From: Bolinopsis microptera
Lineage: Eukaryota; Ctenophora; Tentaculata; Lobata; Bolinopsidae
Reading direction: 5' to 3'
DNA: 64,000 bases
NCBI RefSeq assembly: GCF_026151205.1
Contig: NC_087082.1
Span: 8,688,901 to 8,752,900, forward strand
This document shows, piece by piece, positions 24,301-35,231 of the stretch. Within the stretch, counting starts at the first letter, position 1. Each line of letters begins with the position of its first letter. The notes beneath the pieces are model-generated. The model was not told where the DNA came from. It was given only the letters and a program-made list of their open reading frames with translations, and ran no database searches. The translations under genes and the position numbers were made by a program.

Positions 24301-27300
24301 ATGATATTGGGTTTATCACAATAAGTTAATTCACAGACTGGAAGAGTGCTCCAATTGCCAAGCAAACATGAAACATTCTGGGGACCTGAAATACTTTAAT
24401 TTAACCGCGTTGGGCTGCTTCTTAGGTAACCACGGATTTTAGTACTTAATTCAACAAAATTTACTCGATCAAAATATGAACTCTACGACTTTCATATTAT
24501 ACCTGAATTCTTATAGTTGTGGTCACAAGTGATTAATAAAGAAGTTCCATTGGTGTATGTTGGCAAGTCAATATCAACAGATCCATCAGCGATCTGGGGT
24601 GCTGAGCAGTTGTTTGGCAGGCAGCCATCGAGTGTGATAGTCCATGTTCCTGAAATAGTCAAATAAGCTCCAATACTTTTTTGTTATTGAATCATCTGAC
24701 CATCCAATTTATAGCATTGATCTTTCAGTTTCGGCTCCAGCCCCCCTCCCCCCTCCATTGCGAAATGACAAATGTATATACCATAAATACACAGTGTATC
24801 TGCATTTCCACTCGTTTGGTTGTAGTAGTATCCATTTTGACAGGATACAGAAGCCTGTGTTCCGTTGGTAATGTTCACTCCTGTACCGGTTGTGTATTCA
24901 ACTTGTCCGTGAAGCGGGTCAGTTAAAGGTAAGCAGAATATCTCCTCGCAAGTAGGCTGAACTGTAGACCAGTCACCAGACTCGAGACATTGGATAGTGG
25001 GGCTACCTGAGGTTGGTGCATTTATTATCTTTGTTCAACTATTTACTACTGTAGCTACGTTTTGACAACTATCGTCTACGTTATACGTACCTTAAATAAG
25101 TAAATAGGTTATCGTCAATGCTTGCGTACAAAGGACGGAAGTTAAGAATCTGGTTTACTTTTAAGGAGAAATTATAATAGTGCTAATTGATTATGATACA
25201 ACTTTTCTTATAGGCATCGCTTACCTTTAAGGCTGTATCCACTGGAGCAGTTAAATAATATTACGTCGTCCACAAATGATTGGTTTCCAGTGAAGTTAAA
25301 AATACCGTTAGAAATTGATAGAGGAACTGGACACTCTGTAAATGTTAAATGATTAAATGCTGAACACAATTGTCATGATAAGATATCGAAGATTGAGGAG
25401 GGTTATCAAACACTAACATTTTTTAGATTGACAGTGCAACTAATTATTAAATAACCTATTTTGTCGCAGACCCCATAAAATTCCCATTGTCCAGTACCAT
25501 TGCATGAAGCGTTTACAATTCCCTCATACTTCGACTCACAAGTAATGTTGTAAGTTGTACCAACCTGAAAATATGGCATATAGCCAAGGACCTTCACTTG
25601 GATAAACTTGTTATTTCAAATTGAAATTGAAGCTTGACTTGAGAAATCACCGAACATAGCTTGCAATTGCATAGCCATAACTTACAAGATATGTGGGAGA
25701 GCTGATGGGTAGTTGGTTGGGGCCTATAGTCGGACTATCACAATATGTTAACACGCAAGTTGGAATGTCGGTCCAATTCCCAAGTAAACACGTGATATTG
25801 TCACTTCCTGAGAAGAACAAACTTAATGTTTTATTTGGGTCTTTTCAGCTTTGGTTGTTGAAAGAACTCAATAAATAATCGAAATAGAGGGAACAAAACG
25901 GCAAACTGTTCACATTTTATTATATTTTCCTCGACGTGCTTACCAATGAGTTCATAATTGTGATCACATTTGGCTGAAACCACAGAACCGTTAGTATAGA
26001 GACCAAGAACCTGATCGAAGTTGCCATGGTTGATTGTTGGTGTACTGCAGTTGTTTGGTTGACACTCCCCCACTTTCTTATCCCACAAACCTTAATCGGA
26101 GAATAACATAGTTGAGTGACACAATTTCTTTAGTTAAAATTTCATGAATAATGTAAGCTTTCATTCTCAAAATTATGTTCTTCATTATTGTTGGAAAATG
26201 TAAATATGCTCACCGTACAGACAGGTAATATCGTTCTCGGTTGAATTATAAGTAAACCCATTGTTGCAACTAACTGTAGCCACAGTTCCATTACAAATAT
26301 CAGTCCCCTGAGTGACGGAGAGTGAAACTGTGCCATGATCTGGAGAACCAACATCAGGGCAAAACATCTCATCACAGACGGGATTCTGCGACGACCACGT
26401 CCCGTTCTCCGTGCATTGGATAGTAGAGTTTCCTGAAGAGGTTGCTGGGGTGGGATCGAAAGAAAACTCTAGATCGTGCTCTAATAATATTGTTGTCTCT
26501 ATAATGTCTCTAGTGTTTACTGATACTAGCAGGAACCCGTCTAACCCTAAAGTGGTGTCAAGACTCGAGAGACTAAAATAATTATTACCTATTTAATTCG
26601 CGTTTTTGACACCACTTGAGAGTCCAAATTTTGGGCACTTATAAAATTATTATTCCTTGGCCAATTTTTTATTTTTTCATGCTGATTTGAAGGCCATTAA
26701 AGCATTTGACCCAGTCAAAAAAGTTTCAGTTGTATATGTTTTACGGTTTTTGCGGAAAGTCGCGTTAAAGTTGATGCCGTGGTGTCAGTAAAATGGCACG
26801 GATATATACATCTTAAATTTGATCCTTCGAACAGCTGTTGAGCAATGAAACGCAAACATAATCTTAGCAAAATGAATATATTTCTTTTATCTTCAGCATT
26901 TAATCAGTCACATAATCTGAGAATATCAATGGTTAGTTTGAAAATGTCAAAAATTCTCATCAAAAATGTAGTAAAGTCTCAAAAAATTAATTAATTAATT
27001 TAGCATCTCGTCAAAATGGAATAGTTTAAAATCGGAACAAAATTAATGGCATATACTATAATAATGTGGAGTCTGCAGTGGTTCATTAAATCAAAAAGAC
27101 GCAATTCAAAAAATGATAGACTGCATATATAAACAAAAAATGGAGGATTTAAAAATAAAATTCGGGACACCATGAAAAATTAGCTTCCAGAAACGGAATT
27201 CACATTGTTCAGGCCAAACGGATTAAGTGTCTTCAATTTGTTAATATAAAACTGTTCTGACTTTCTAATATTATCTGGGGATGTAGAACACAAAATATCA

Positions 27301-29972
27301 AATTGGAAACTTTCATTGAAATCAGATCTCTCCCTCAAATTATGAACTGAAAAAAGATGTGCCCCTAAAACATTCTCGTCATCAAAATCTCTGTGGCTCT
27401 CAACATTCCCCTTACTACTCGCCTCTAAAATCTCATAATATTTACTGCGATGACCATTCACACGTTGGCTGAGGCTGGTGACTGTTTTTCCCACGTATAC
27501 GTTATTAACAGTACAAAGTTTGCACGTCGCGCCGTACACAATGTTGCGTGTCTTACAGTTACCACCTTGAGTTCTGACCGAGTGTCCATTATTGGAGACC
27601 ATGGAATTGCCACTAACAAGGTGACAAGTTTGGCAGGGTCTACCTTTCTTCTTCTCACCAGGTTTGGTGCATGGGTCAGTTGTTCTTGACTCTGAACCTA
27701 AGGCAAGCTTCTTTCTCTTGAATAAAGTGTCCTTTAAGTTAGGGGCTCGCCTGGTCACCACTTGGAGTTTAGGGATCCTCTCAGGGTTCTCACTGCTCCA
27801 TGTACGGCTATTTGAGATGATGTTACTGGCCTCTTTAGCCTTTTCCTTGGTTTCCTCATAGCCCGCACCGAATGTAACAATCCATGGTGTGAAAGAAGGG
27901 GGACCCTGATCCTTTGCCTTGTACTGTAAAGTTCTTGGTATCGATCTGACATCACTGATGACCTCTCTCACCATATCAGTAGGATATGAAGACCGCTCAA
28001 AAAACAACTGAAGCTCTGCCAACATATATTATTATTATTATATATATATATCGTCTCGCTTTATATATAGTAAGATTATGTAGTTCTGACTAGTGGTATA
28101 AAAGATTCTCTATTAATGTTAATCGCTCAAATACGCGATCAATTCGCTAACCATTTAATTGGAATCCTTTACTGCAGGTAAACTTAACCCTTCCATCGAC
28201 GTGAATTGGAGCAGTGTAATTGGAACCTCCATCAGGAACTGCAGCAGGTTGAGGACACTCTGAAAACATATTTCTGATGTCTCGGTCAATAAGGTTTATA
28301 CTTCACTTTTTGGACCAAGTTAGATTAGATTTTGAATTTGATATTATAGAATGCTTACCGATTCGAGTACAAGATGTTTGAGACCAGGTCCCGTTAGATC
28401 TACAGGATATCGAAGACGAGCCGTCTATTTTGAAGCCTCTGTCACAACTGACATCAACTTTGGTTTTGAATGGGAATAAACTCTGAAATTTAATCAATTA
28501 AGGACGAACATGACAATTAAATGTATTACATAAAGTGATGAATAAGGACTCCTCAGCAATTTGAATTAGCATGTTGATACCAGATACAGCCTTGATAACT
28601 CCAAAGGTAACAAATAAACTCGTTACTCACAGTCGATCCCAAGTTGTCGAAAGAACCGTTCTGAACATCAGCCGGTTTGGTACAGTTAACAATGTCACAC
28701 CGAGTCTCAACACCCTCCCACGTACCTTGTTTACCACAAGTTGCTACAGGGTTCCTGGTCACGAACCCCTCGTCACATCTGTTTAATACGTACCATTTCA
28801 TTTTTAAAGATACGCGACTTCTGAATTTAAACTTTTTCGGTGATTTAAAAGTTAAGAGTCTTTCAACTTCCACAATATGAGATTATATCCATCTTGGAGC
28901 GTATGAACTGCGCATAAACGGTTTCTCGAATGTAATGGATAAGTGAATAATTTAACATAATCTTTCTTACGTATAGGTAATCTGTTTGCCATAGTCAGGA
29001 TCAGTAGGCACCGTAACTGTTGAGTTGTTTATTTTCGGTGGATCGCCACATCGCACTGAAGGTCAAACAATTAATATCAGCAGGAAAGGTAAAAATAGAA
29101 AAATGAAAATGAATTACTACATCAGCAAAATTTCATCTAAACAGATTGTGTGATGAACATTTCCAAAGTACTGATAAACATTGGCTCTGCCTAATATCTT
29201 ACCGTAATTACAGGTAGGAAGGGAAGCATTCCAGTTTCCTGTATGCTCACAGTATAGCGTTTCAGAACCGTTCAGATAGTTCCCAGTTTTACAGGAGTAT
29301 TTGAGGGAGGTGTAGTAGTTGAAGGTTGTGTCTCCTGATATCGTGGCGTTTGTCACAACGCCCGGGTCCGTGCAGGCCTCTGTGGAGGAAATGTGGTTTA
29401 GATTCTAGTCCAGGTTCAAGAGTCTAGACGTATCATAGATTATTCATAATCACTCACAGCGTACTGAATAAGTTATGACAGAAAAATCTAGCTTTATTCG
29501 ATAATTTTCAGTCCGATCGGACTGGTAAAATTCTTACTTGCACAATGAAGTTTCTGATTTTTCCACTCCCCGTTAGGGTTACAATATGTGTAGTCTGATA
29601 GCCCTCCGTTTGTATGAGTGTAACCTTTCTGAAATCCAGCTACGTTTATTTCATAACTTAATCAGTATCACTATACTTTCAATATAACGATATCTATATT
29701 AATATATATGACTCAACGAAGATTTAGGAATTTTAAAGTTTTTTCGGACGAAATGAGATTTACAAGTCCTATCTTAAAGTTAGAATAGAAAACATAAAAA
29801 TTAAATCAGCTGGCAATGCTTTCGGAATCTTTATTCAAATCCGATGTGTGCAAAAAACAACAGAAAATAGCTCTCGATCTTACCGAACATCCCCAGCTTT
29901 GAAGATTAAGTCTGGTTTTACATCGATCGTTACCAAAATAAAATGCTCCCGGCTCATTCACAGTGCATTTAT
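14608..29972 (-). CDS. Giant single-pass membrane protein with tens of sushi (CCP) domains
   Basis: About 35 minus-strand exons run from about 29972 to a TAA at 14608. Nearly all encode sushi/CCP modules, with four cysteines, a Gly-Trp or Trp near the third or fourth cysteine, and a CxxGY block. Introns frequently split a module. The order is: short N-terminal exons (29882-28154), a first block (26432-25225), a homologous second block (about 25010-23939), a tandem array of large exons (23811-16979), four smaller sushi exons (16830-15934), a juxtamembrane exon (15498-15590), a TM exon (about 15245-15354, hydrophobic ITSVIIVVFTACLVGSVYIF followed by KKK) and a cytoplasmic tail. Sushi domains mediate protein-protein and adhesion contacts in complement regulators and cell-surface proteins. 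The topology suggests an adhesion or recognition receptor. The signal-peptide exon was not found, so the 5' end is open. One array exon is frameshifted. Treating all exons as one gene is an inference from strand, compatible phases and spacing. Confidence 0.8.
15755..15945. repeat. 44-bp tandem repeat spanning an exon-intron boundary
   Basis: About four units of AGAGTAAAGTTTACAATATG plus CAGGTTAATTTACTTATGATTCC lie head to tail. On the minus (coding) strand each unit contains GGAATCATAAGTAAAT. This is identical to the end of the sushi exon at about 15934 together with its GTAAAT splice donor. The array therefore copies the exon end and donor into the downstream intron. Confidence 0.85.
16979..23811 (-). 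repeat. Tandem array of about 516-bp sushi exons (11 exons)
   Basis: Minus-strand exons are 23293-23811 (519), 22659-23180 (522), 22025-22540 (516), 21401-21916 (516), 20765-21279 (515), 20141-20656 (516), 19517-20032 (516), 18880-19395 (516), 18256-18771 (516), 17619-18134 (516) and 16979-17515 (537). Each starts and ends in phase 2 within a sushi domain, so each carries half a module, two complete modules and another half: three modules per exon. Typical landmarks are CLNGSDMYGNETIECQHNGT, the block CSNGTWSDLPTC, CYTPSVGSHANIEDV and CESDGNWNITG. Introns are only about 100-125 bp and come in two near-identical types that mostly alternate, so the true repeat is often a two-exon, about 1.26-kb unit. 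The outermost exons are more diverged than the central ones. Confidence 0.92.
20765..21279 (-). other. Array exon with 1-nt deletion (frameshift)
   Basis: This copy is 515 bp where its neighbours are 516. The difference lies around 20895-20905: siblings read ACATTCTGCTG or ACATTGTGCTG, and this one reads ACATCTGCTG. Translation therefore leaves the family sequence after DGTVTA and stops soon after. The family sequence resumes in another frame for the last 35 residues. Because the exon is symmetric in phase, removing it whole would preserve the downstream frame; including it would not. A sequencing error cannot be excluded. Confidence 0.8.
23939..26432 (-). CDS. Two homologous blocks of sushi half-exons in the sushi gene
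   Basis: The right block (about 26432 down to 25225) contains, in order, exons with TENGTWSSQNPVCDEMFCPD, CQPNNCSTPTINHGNFD, CLLGNWTDIPTCVLTYCDSP, YNITCESKYEGIVNASCNGT and CPVPLSISNG. The left block (about 25010 down to 23939) repeats the series with QCLESGDWSTVQPTCEEIFC, CLPNNCSAPQIADGSVD, CLLGNWSTLPVCELTYCDKP and STCLTGYEGNLTVHCNETGF. Exon order, intron positions and motif spacing correspond, so the pair arose by duplication of a multi-exon segment. It is clearly older than the central array because the residues have diverged substantially. Confidence 0.75.
27180..28025 (-). mobile_element. Penelope-like element remnant (GIY-YIG endonuclease part)
   Basis: A 281-codon open frame has the features of the C-terminal part of Penelope-like retroelements. 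A basic linker with CQTCHLV and a CKTRNIVYGATCKLC block is followed by the GIY-YIG nuclease core: VYVGKT (the YIG equivalent), LSQRVNGHRSKYY, LGAHLFSVHN and the late glutamate block RKSEQFYINKLKTLNPFGLN. The frame is intact, but the reverse transcriptase that should precede it is missing. The copy stops at a TATATA tract at 28026-28060, so it is 5'-truncated. It sits in an intron of the sushi gene in the same orientation. The 700 bp to its left (26450-27180) is probably element 3' sequence or intron. Confidence 0.82.
28154..29972 (-). CDS. N-terminal sushi exons of the giant sushi gene
   Basis: Visible exons on the minus strand are about 29882-29972 (CTVNEPGAFYFGNDRCKTRL), 29535-29640 (YTHTNGGLSDYTYCNPNGEW), 29203-29382 (CTDPGVVTNATISGDTTFNY and CEHTGNWNASLPTC), 28970-29058 (RCGDPPKINNSTVTVP), 28632-28780 (CGKQGTWEGVETRCDIVNC), 28362-28480 (CRSNGTWSQTSC) and 28154-28262 (CPQPAAVPDGGSNYTAP). 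Each is flanked by AG/GT. No initiator methionine with a hydrophobic leader is seen to the right, up to the divergent GPCR gene. The first exon is therefore either cryptic within 30.0-31.0 kb or further away. Confidence 0.65.
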
Positions 29973-30142
29973 CTGAGAAAGGAATATTCACGGAATATAG
30001 TAATTTTTAAATGTTGAGTGTAGTTAATATTTTCCCATTGTTGGGGAAAATGCACTCCACAAACTTGAAAAAGTAATTACCGAACTTTTAACGATCTTTT
30101 AGCCGATTTAGTAAAAATAACTTATTGTATTGACTATCTTAG

Positions 30143-30625
30143 ATTGGACATAACTCACTAGCTGAAGTAGCTCTGATATGTCGGATTAGAACCTGTAAGA
30201 CTGGCCTCCAGCTCGCCAATTTTTAGATCTAAGCAAATCGAGGATGATCAAAGGGTGTAGGATGTTCAGCTCGACAAAATACCGGTGGAAATTATTTCTT
30301 AGGCCCTAAAATGACTCCTCCAGATCCAGTCTTAACCTTAAATTGGACATAGTCATAACTCACTATAATATAGCTGAAGTAGATCAGTGACGTCGGATCA
30401 TTAGAACCTGTAAGACTGGCCTCCAACTCGCCAATTTTTAGATTCAAGCAAATCGAGGATGTTCAAAGGGTGTCGAATGTTCATTTCGACAAAATACTAG
30501 TGGAAATTATTTCGTAGGCCCTAAAATGACTCCTCCAGATTCAGTCTTTATAACCTTAAATTGGACATAACTCACTAGCTGAAGTAGCTAGGATACATTG
30601 GATTACAACCTGTAAGAATTGTAGT
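30143..30625. repeat. About 205-bp tandem duplication, 2.3 copies
   Basis: The segment starting ATTGGACATAACTCACTAGC at about 30147 recurs at about 30342 with small insertions, and partially at about 30559. Internal blocks such as CTGTAAGACTGGCCTCCA and TCCTCCAGAT are shared. It lies in the roughly 1-kb space between two divergently transcribed genes. No coding content is seen. Confidence 0.85.
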
Positions 30626-31188
30626 TGCTAAGTTAGTGAGTTCTATAACTGTGTTCTCCTGTGTTATTTCGACTAAAAGTGCCACACTTTTTGCAGAAGG
30701 AAGTAAGTTTATCTAAACACTGAACCTATATTTAACAATATTTCCGCGGTGGTGTGTATATCGTTTTCTAGATGTCTACAGCACAACACCTGCAGTTATT
30801 CACGTGGACTTCTGCTTTGTAACTCCTCCGACTGACTAAACACTTGCCACTCAGTGACACTAGCCACTCAGTGACTAGTGTTCACTCTCTGGTCCGAGTA
30901 GAGCAGTATAGCAGAGTGCCCACCTCTCTGCGAGGGAAATACAACTTGTATCACCTCTGTTACATGAGGTGTGGTTGAGCAGCTGTTACACTTCGGTTCA
31001 TTAGACGTTAACTGTAAAACTATCTTCTTTTCTTTTGTAAACGTCTGTTCTCTTGTGAACATTCAATCATTGTATGTATATTCAGCTTCAATTATCTGTG
31101 GTTATAACGTAGCTTTATCGAACAAACAATTATTTGTGATTTTAACAGTAGTAGTCCATTAAAACTCTCGCTATCAGACTCCCTAGCT

Positions 31189-34100
31189 ATGCTGTTGTTG
31201 GTGTGGTTGCTCGCTCCAAGCTCTCTGCTAGTAAACCCCGCTACTATATCTAAAGAAGATGTGCGCCTAGTAGATAACCACACAGTAGAAGTACAAGTAG
31301 ATGGGGTGTGGTACGAGGTGGACACCCCTTATCTCTCTGAGAGACTTGCACGTGCAGCGTGCAGAACCTTACTGAACATGGAGTATGGTTACTATCACGT
31401 GGTAGATCCTCCTTTCAACGAACCTTTCTACAGCCGGGTTTTGGTGAAGGAGTGTCCTCTCTTTGGCAGGTTCCCAGAGGACTGCGAGGTTGAGGTGTAC
31501 GACAATGTTACTGAGTGTCACACAATGAACAGACTGAAGATAACCTGCGGATCCCAGCTAAGTGACTGTAGTTACACGGTGGAAGATGGGTACAGGAGAA
31601 GGACTTGTTACATAGGAAATATGAAAGTGTACGAGTGTATGAGTAATCCTAACCAGTTCTACAGGTATGTGGTACCCAAGGGTGCTGCCAGCGGACCTAC
31701 TGGCTGTGTGTTCTCTGATGTCTGTGAACCTGTCGGACACAAGGAGCACTACCAGGCTTGTGGGTGTGAAGGAGTAGACAACAGAGATGGTAAATGTCAC
31801 ACGGTTATCTGCCCTATATTTGATCGCGGTCTCGCGCACATCACCACTCCCATCCAAACAGTGTCCTCCTACGCGCTCTGTAATGGTTACGCGCAATGCA
31901 TCTCAGAGGCGGATGAAGCTGAAGATATCTGCGCAGGACAAATGTACCATCACTGCACCCGCCTTACTTCAACCTACCCTGATAGTAATCCTAGGGACCA
32001 AGGATGGATCCCAAGATGGTTAATGTGCGACAGTAGACCCCACTGCACGGATGGGTCAGACGAGGTTAACTGTGGCCATGACTTTGGTCTTTACTGTCAC
32101 CCCAGTGTTAACCCAGAAATTATGGGGTGGTTCAATACCATTTACCAGTGTGACGGTATTCAGCACTGTGCTGACGGTGCAGACGAGCAGGACTGTGATG
32201 ATCTGACCGGCTTCCAGTGTGCAAAACTGGGAATAAGCTTCAAAGCAGGGGAAGCGAAGAAACAGATCTTTGTATCAGACTTGTACCGGTGTCATCAGCC
32301 CCTGTCAGAGGAGCTGTTCCACATCCAGTGTGATGGTTACACTGACCAGATGAACTGTTCCAGTGTTAACGTTGTGAACTGCACGGTGATGAACGAGCAC
32401 GTGACTCATCCCAACACAGCAGTCCGATCTCAGTGGACCTGTGATGATGTAGTGATGTGTGTAGATGGTGTAGATGAGCTGGGGTGTGACATTGTACCGG
32501 GCTGCAAGGTACACAAGCACCGGTTATGTGACGGTATACCTGATTGTGATGGCAGAGACGAAGAGCAATGTGTATTTCACCCAGATTTCATTTGTCAGCG
32601 GAAATATATCGGCCCGGTTCCCAACTCAAAAATGCGATTTCCTTCCAAATGGCTTTGTGATGGAGACGAGGACTGCATTGATGGAAGTGATGAAACACAC
32701 AGCTCATGCACAAGTTATACAGGTCTCAAGTGTCCTCAGAGCAATATCACAGTCCCTTACAGTTACATGTGTGATTATGCAGAGAGCTGTCCAGTAGATA
32801 ATATAGAAACTGAGTTGTGCGCATTTACTAAAGAAAGTAAACTACCCAATCAGCTAGTTCTAGCAAATAGATTTATCCCGCCATGTCTGCCAGGCTTGAT
32901 ATCAGACAGTTCTACTTCCTTCATCAAATGTAGAACCTCTCAAGGGTATGAACTCGCCGAAGGGTACAACTACAACGAAGATGGACCTACTTTCACACTA
33001 CCATCAACCAAACGACCGTGTATTAACACTTTTGGTGTAGCTTACACTGCACTGACTTGCAACGGGCTCTGTGAAGAGGAATCTCATTGTCATTTGTCCG
33101 ACATTTCTAATATTCCCTGCTCTCTGGGCACCCAATCAAACTTGGTTAAGACGCTGAACACTCTTACAAACCGACTAGAAAACGTGTTCATCAGTGGAAC
33201 CACTGTCGAGACCTTTGGGTTTCAGTGCAACAACACTAGGTGTATCAGTAGAGGGCAGGTTTGTGACCTGAATGACGACTGTGGAGATGGTTCAGACGAG
33301 GAGGGATGTGTCAACACCTTCCATTGCAGGAAGGGTTTCCCCAGCTTCATCCCACGCTCCCAGCTCTGCGACGGTCATCACCACTGTTCAGATTCCTCTG
33401 ATGAGTGCGGCTCTGAGTGTGCTCGCTCCCAGAAACTCATATCAAGCGATATTATGAGTGTAGTAGCGGTTTTTATAGCGTCTGCTGCTACTCTAATTAA
33501 CATCCTAACTCTAATTGATCGGCTCCCCGAGGCCTTTAAACCACCCAGGGACTCTCTCACAGTATCTTTCGCTAACGACTGCTTTGTTAATCTCATAGCT
33601 TTTGGGGACCTCTGTATTGGAGTTTATCTCCTGAACATAGTGGTGATGCACTACAAGTACACCGACAGGTATTGTGTTCAACAGTTCCAGTGGCTGACCA
33701 CCAAGCATTGTGATTTACTTGGAGTCTTGTCTACCTTTGGAACGCAAGTGTCATTATTCGCAATGGTCGCTTTAGGTTGCTTTAGAGCGTTCTCCATCTT
33801 ATTCCCGTTTAACCAAAAGTCCTTGTCGTCCCCGTTTCGTTTCAAGATAGCCCTTGTTGGGGTTCTTATAATGATCTTATCGGTAACAATCGCTGTGATT
33901 CCCATTGTACCGTCACCAATCTTTAGGAAATACTTCAACAACGGACGATTTTATCAAAACAACACCCTCTTCAAGAGGTTAACAACTCTAAACGAGCATA
34001 GGGCAATCCACGAGAAGTACTTGTCTTATGTTGACCCGAGTAATGAACAGTTTTCCACTCTTAACGTTACTATCAACAATTGGGAGGATGTGGTGGAAGT

Positions 34101-34878
34101 GTTTGACGGGCACATCTTCAACGACACATCTGATGCAGGCAGACTGCTGAACTTCTACGGAAGTGACGGAGTGTGCATCTTCAAGTACATAGTCTCCGAT
34201 GACAACACTCAACTAGCTTACTCCATGTCAGTGGTAGCTGTCAACTTCCTTTGCTTCGTGCTGATTGCCTTGTCTTACATGATTATTCTCTTGTCTGTAA
34301 GGAGAAGTGGGGTGTCTGACTGCGAGGGTAAGCGCCCCCAGATGGAAGCTCTCCAGAAGAAGATAGCTCTGATTATAGCAACAGATTTCTTCTGTTGGAT
34401 CCCGTTCTGTGTGATTTGCATACTACATGCTACACACATTATCAACGCCAGTCCTTACTACGACTTCTTCTCCATTATCTTTATACCAATTAACAGTGTA
34501 TTGAACCCTATTATCTACAATGGGTTTGATCTCATGAGAAGAGCTAAGAAAATGGTTAATGAAGGTAGAAAGTCAGTAACAACAGTTATATCCAGAGTGT
34601 CTGTCGTTGAAGGTCGGAGGTTATCCACGATCAGTCAATATGAGCGGACTGCCAGATCAGTAAGTCACACTACTAGACCTGCAACATCTGCACCTGTCAC
34701 AAGTAGAATGTCTAGGAGACGAACTCTAGGTGAGGTAGACGGCGGAGATATGACGTTGGGTGCTCTGGAGCCGTCAACAGCCAGGTTTAGTGGCAACGTT
34801 ATATCAACGAGCCGTCTCACTAGAGACAGCACTGGCAGTGGTGCTACATTGGAAGATATTCAGGAAAACGAAGTCTGA
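31189..34878 (+). CDS. Single-exon GPCR with SRCR-like domain and about ten LDLa modules
   Basis: An uninterrupted 1229-aa frame. A signal peptide (MLLLVWLLAPSSLLVNP) is followed by an SRCR-like segment (VRLVDNHTVEVQVDGVWYEV, residues about 22-110). Then come about ten LDL-receptor class A modules with CDG...DGSDE signatures, such as WLCDGDEDCIDGSDE and QVCDLNDDCGDGSDEEGC. Seven hydrophobic helices follow, from about residue 750. TM7 carries NPIIY, the NPxxY motif of class A receptors. The DRY position after TM3 reads GCFRAFS, so the acidic-Arg-Tyr triad is only partly kept. The tail (about 1115-1229) is Ser/Thr/Arg-rich. LDLa modules bind basic ligands with calcium. LDLa-bearing class A receptors include relaxin receptors and snail GRL101, but there is no leucine-rich repeat block here. 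Ligand unknown. The gene has no introns in its coding sequence. Confidence 0.9.
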   Translation: MLLLVWLLAPSSLLVNPATISKEDVRLVDNHTVEVQVDGVWYEVDTPYLSERLARAACRTLLNMEYGYYHVVDPPFNEPFYSRVLVKECPLFGRFPEDCEVEVYDNVTECHTMNRLKITCGSQLSDCSYTVEDGYRRRTCYIGNMKVYECMSNPNQFYRYVVPKGAASGPTGCVFSDVCEPVGHKEHYQACGCEGVDNRDGKCHTVICPIFDRGLAHITTPIQTVSSYALCNGYAQCISEADEAEDICAGQMYHHCTRLTSTYPDSNPRDQGWIPRWLMCDSRPHCTDGSDEVNCGHDFGLYCHPSVNPEIMGWFNTIYQCDGIQHCADGADEQDCDDLTGFQCAKLGISFKAGEAKKQIFVSDLYRCHQPLSEELFHIQCDGYTDQMNCSSVNVVNCTVMNEHVTHPNTAVRSQWTCDDVVMCVDGVDELGCDIVPGCKVHKHRLCDGIPDCDGRDEEQCVFHPDFICQRKYIGPVPNSKMRFPSKWLCDGDEDCIDGSDETHSSCTSYTGLKCPQSNITVPYSYMCDYAESCPVDNIETELCAFTKESKLPNQLVLANRFIPPCLPGLISDSSTSFIKCRTSQGYELAEGYNYNEDGPTFTLPSTKRPCINTFGVAYTALTCNGLCEEESHCHLSDISNIPCSLGTQSNLVKTLNTLTNRLENVFISGTTVETFGFQCNNTRCISRGQVCDLNDDCGDGSDEEGCVNTFHCRKGFPSFIPRSQLCDGHHHCSDSSDECGSECARSQKLISSDIMSVVAVFIASAATLINILTLIDRLPEAFKPPRDSLTVSFANDCFVNLIAFGDLCIGVYLLNIVVMHYKYTDRYCVQQFQWLTTKHCDLLGVLSTFGTQVSLFAMVALGCFRAFSILFPFNQKSLSSPFRFKIALVGVLIMILSVTIAVIPIVPSPIFRKYFNNGRFYQNNTLFKRLTTLNEHRAIHEKYLSYVDPSNEQFSTLNVTINNWEDVVEVFDGHIFNDTSDAGRLLNFYGSDGVCIFKYIVSDDNTQLAYSMSVVAVNFLCFVLIALSYMIILLSVRRSGVSDCEGKRPQMEALQKKIALIIATDFFCWIPFCVICILHATHIINASPYYDFFSIIFIPINSVLNPIIYNGFDLMRRAKKMVNEGRKSVTTVISRVSVVEGRRLSTISQYERTARSVSHTTRPATSAPVTSRMSRRRTLGEVDGGDMTLGALEPSTARFSGNVISTSRLTRDSTGSGATLEDIQENEV

Positions 34879-35231
34879 GACAGATAGCACTTTAAAATGC
34901 TGCAAGTTCTGTAGATTATTGAGTGATTATAAGTGTTTTGTGTCCCGGCCAGGTAGACGGGCCTTAAAACATTTGATCATGTGAGCCTTGTGTAGAGACA
35001 AATACTTTATAATGCTATTTATCTTTATTACGCATTTATTAAAATGTCAGGTATTATCATTAATAAGGGTAACACTTTTTAATTGAAATGTATTCTTGCG
35101 ACACTCCGACCGATTACATCGATCACCAAAAATAGAGGGTTTTTTTTTAAAAGCTGAAAAAGACTTTTCCTGCATTGGGATGAAAAGCCAAAGCAATAAA
35201 TTGGGTTCATGCCAAAAGAAATGAAAATTAA

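Noticed and set aside
26940..26990. TGATGAG on the minus strand as a possible hammerhead ribozyme of the Penelope-like element
   Set aside because: The GAAA core and the paired cleavage strand are not found at the required spacing.
31092..34212. Several minus-strand frames within the GPCR region
   Set aside because: They are antisense shadows of the long coding frame and lack any domain.
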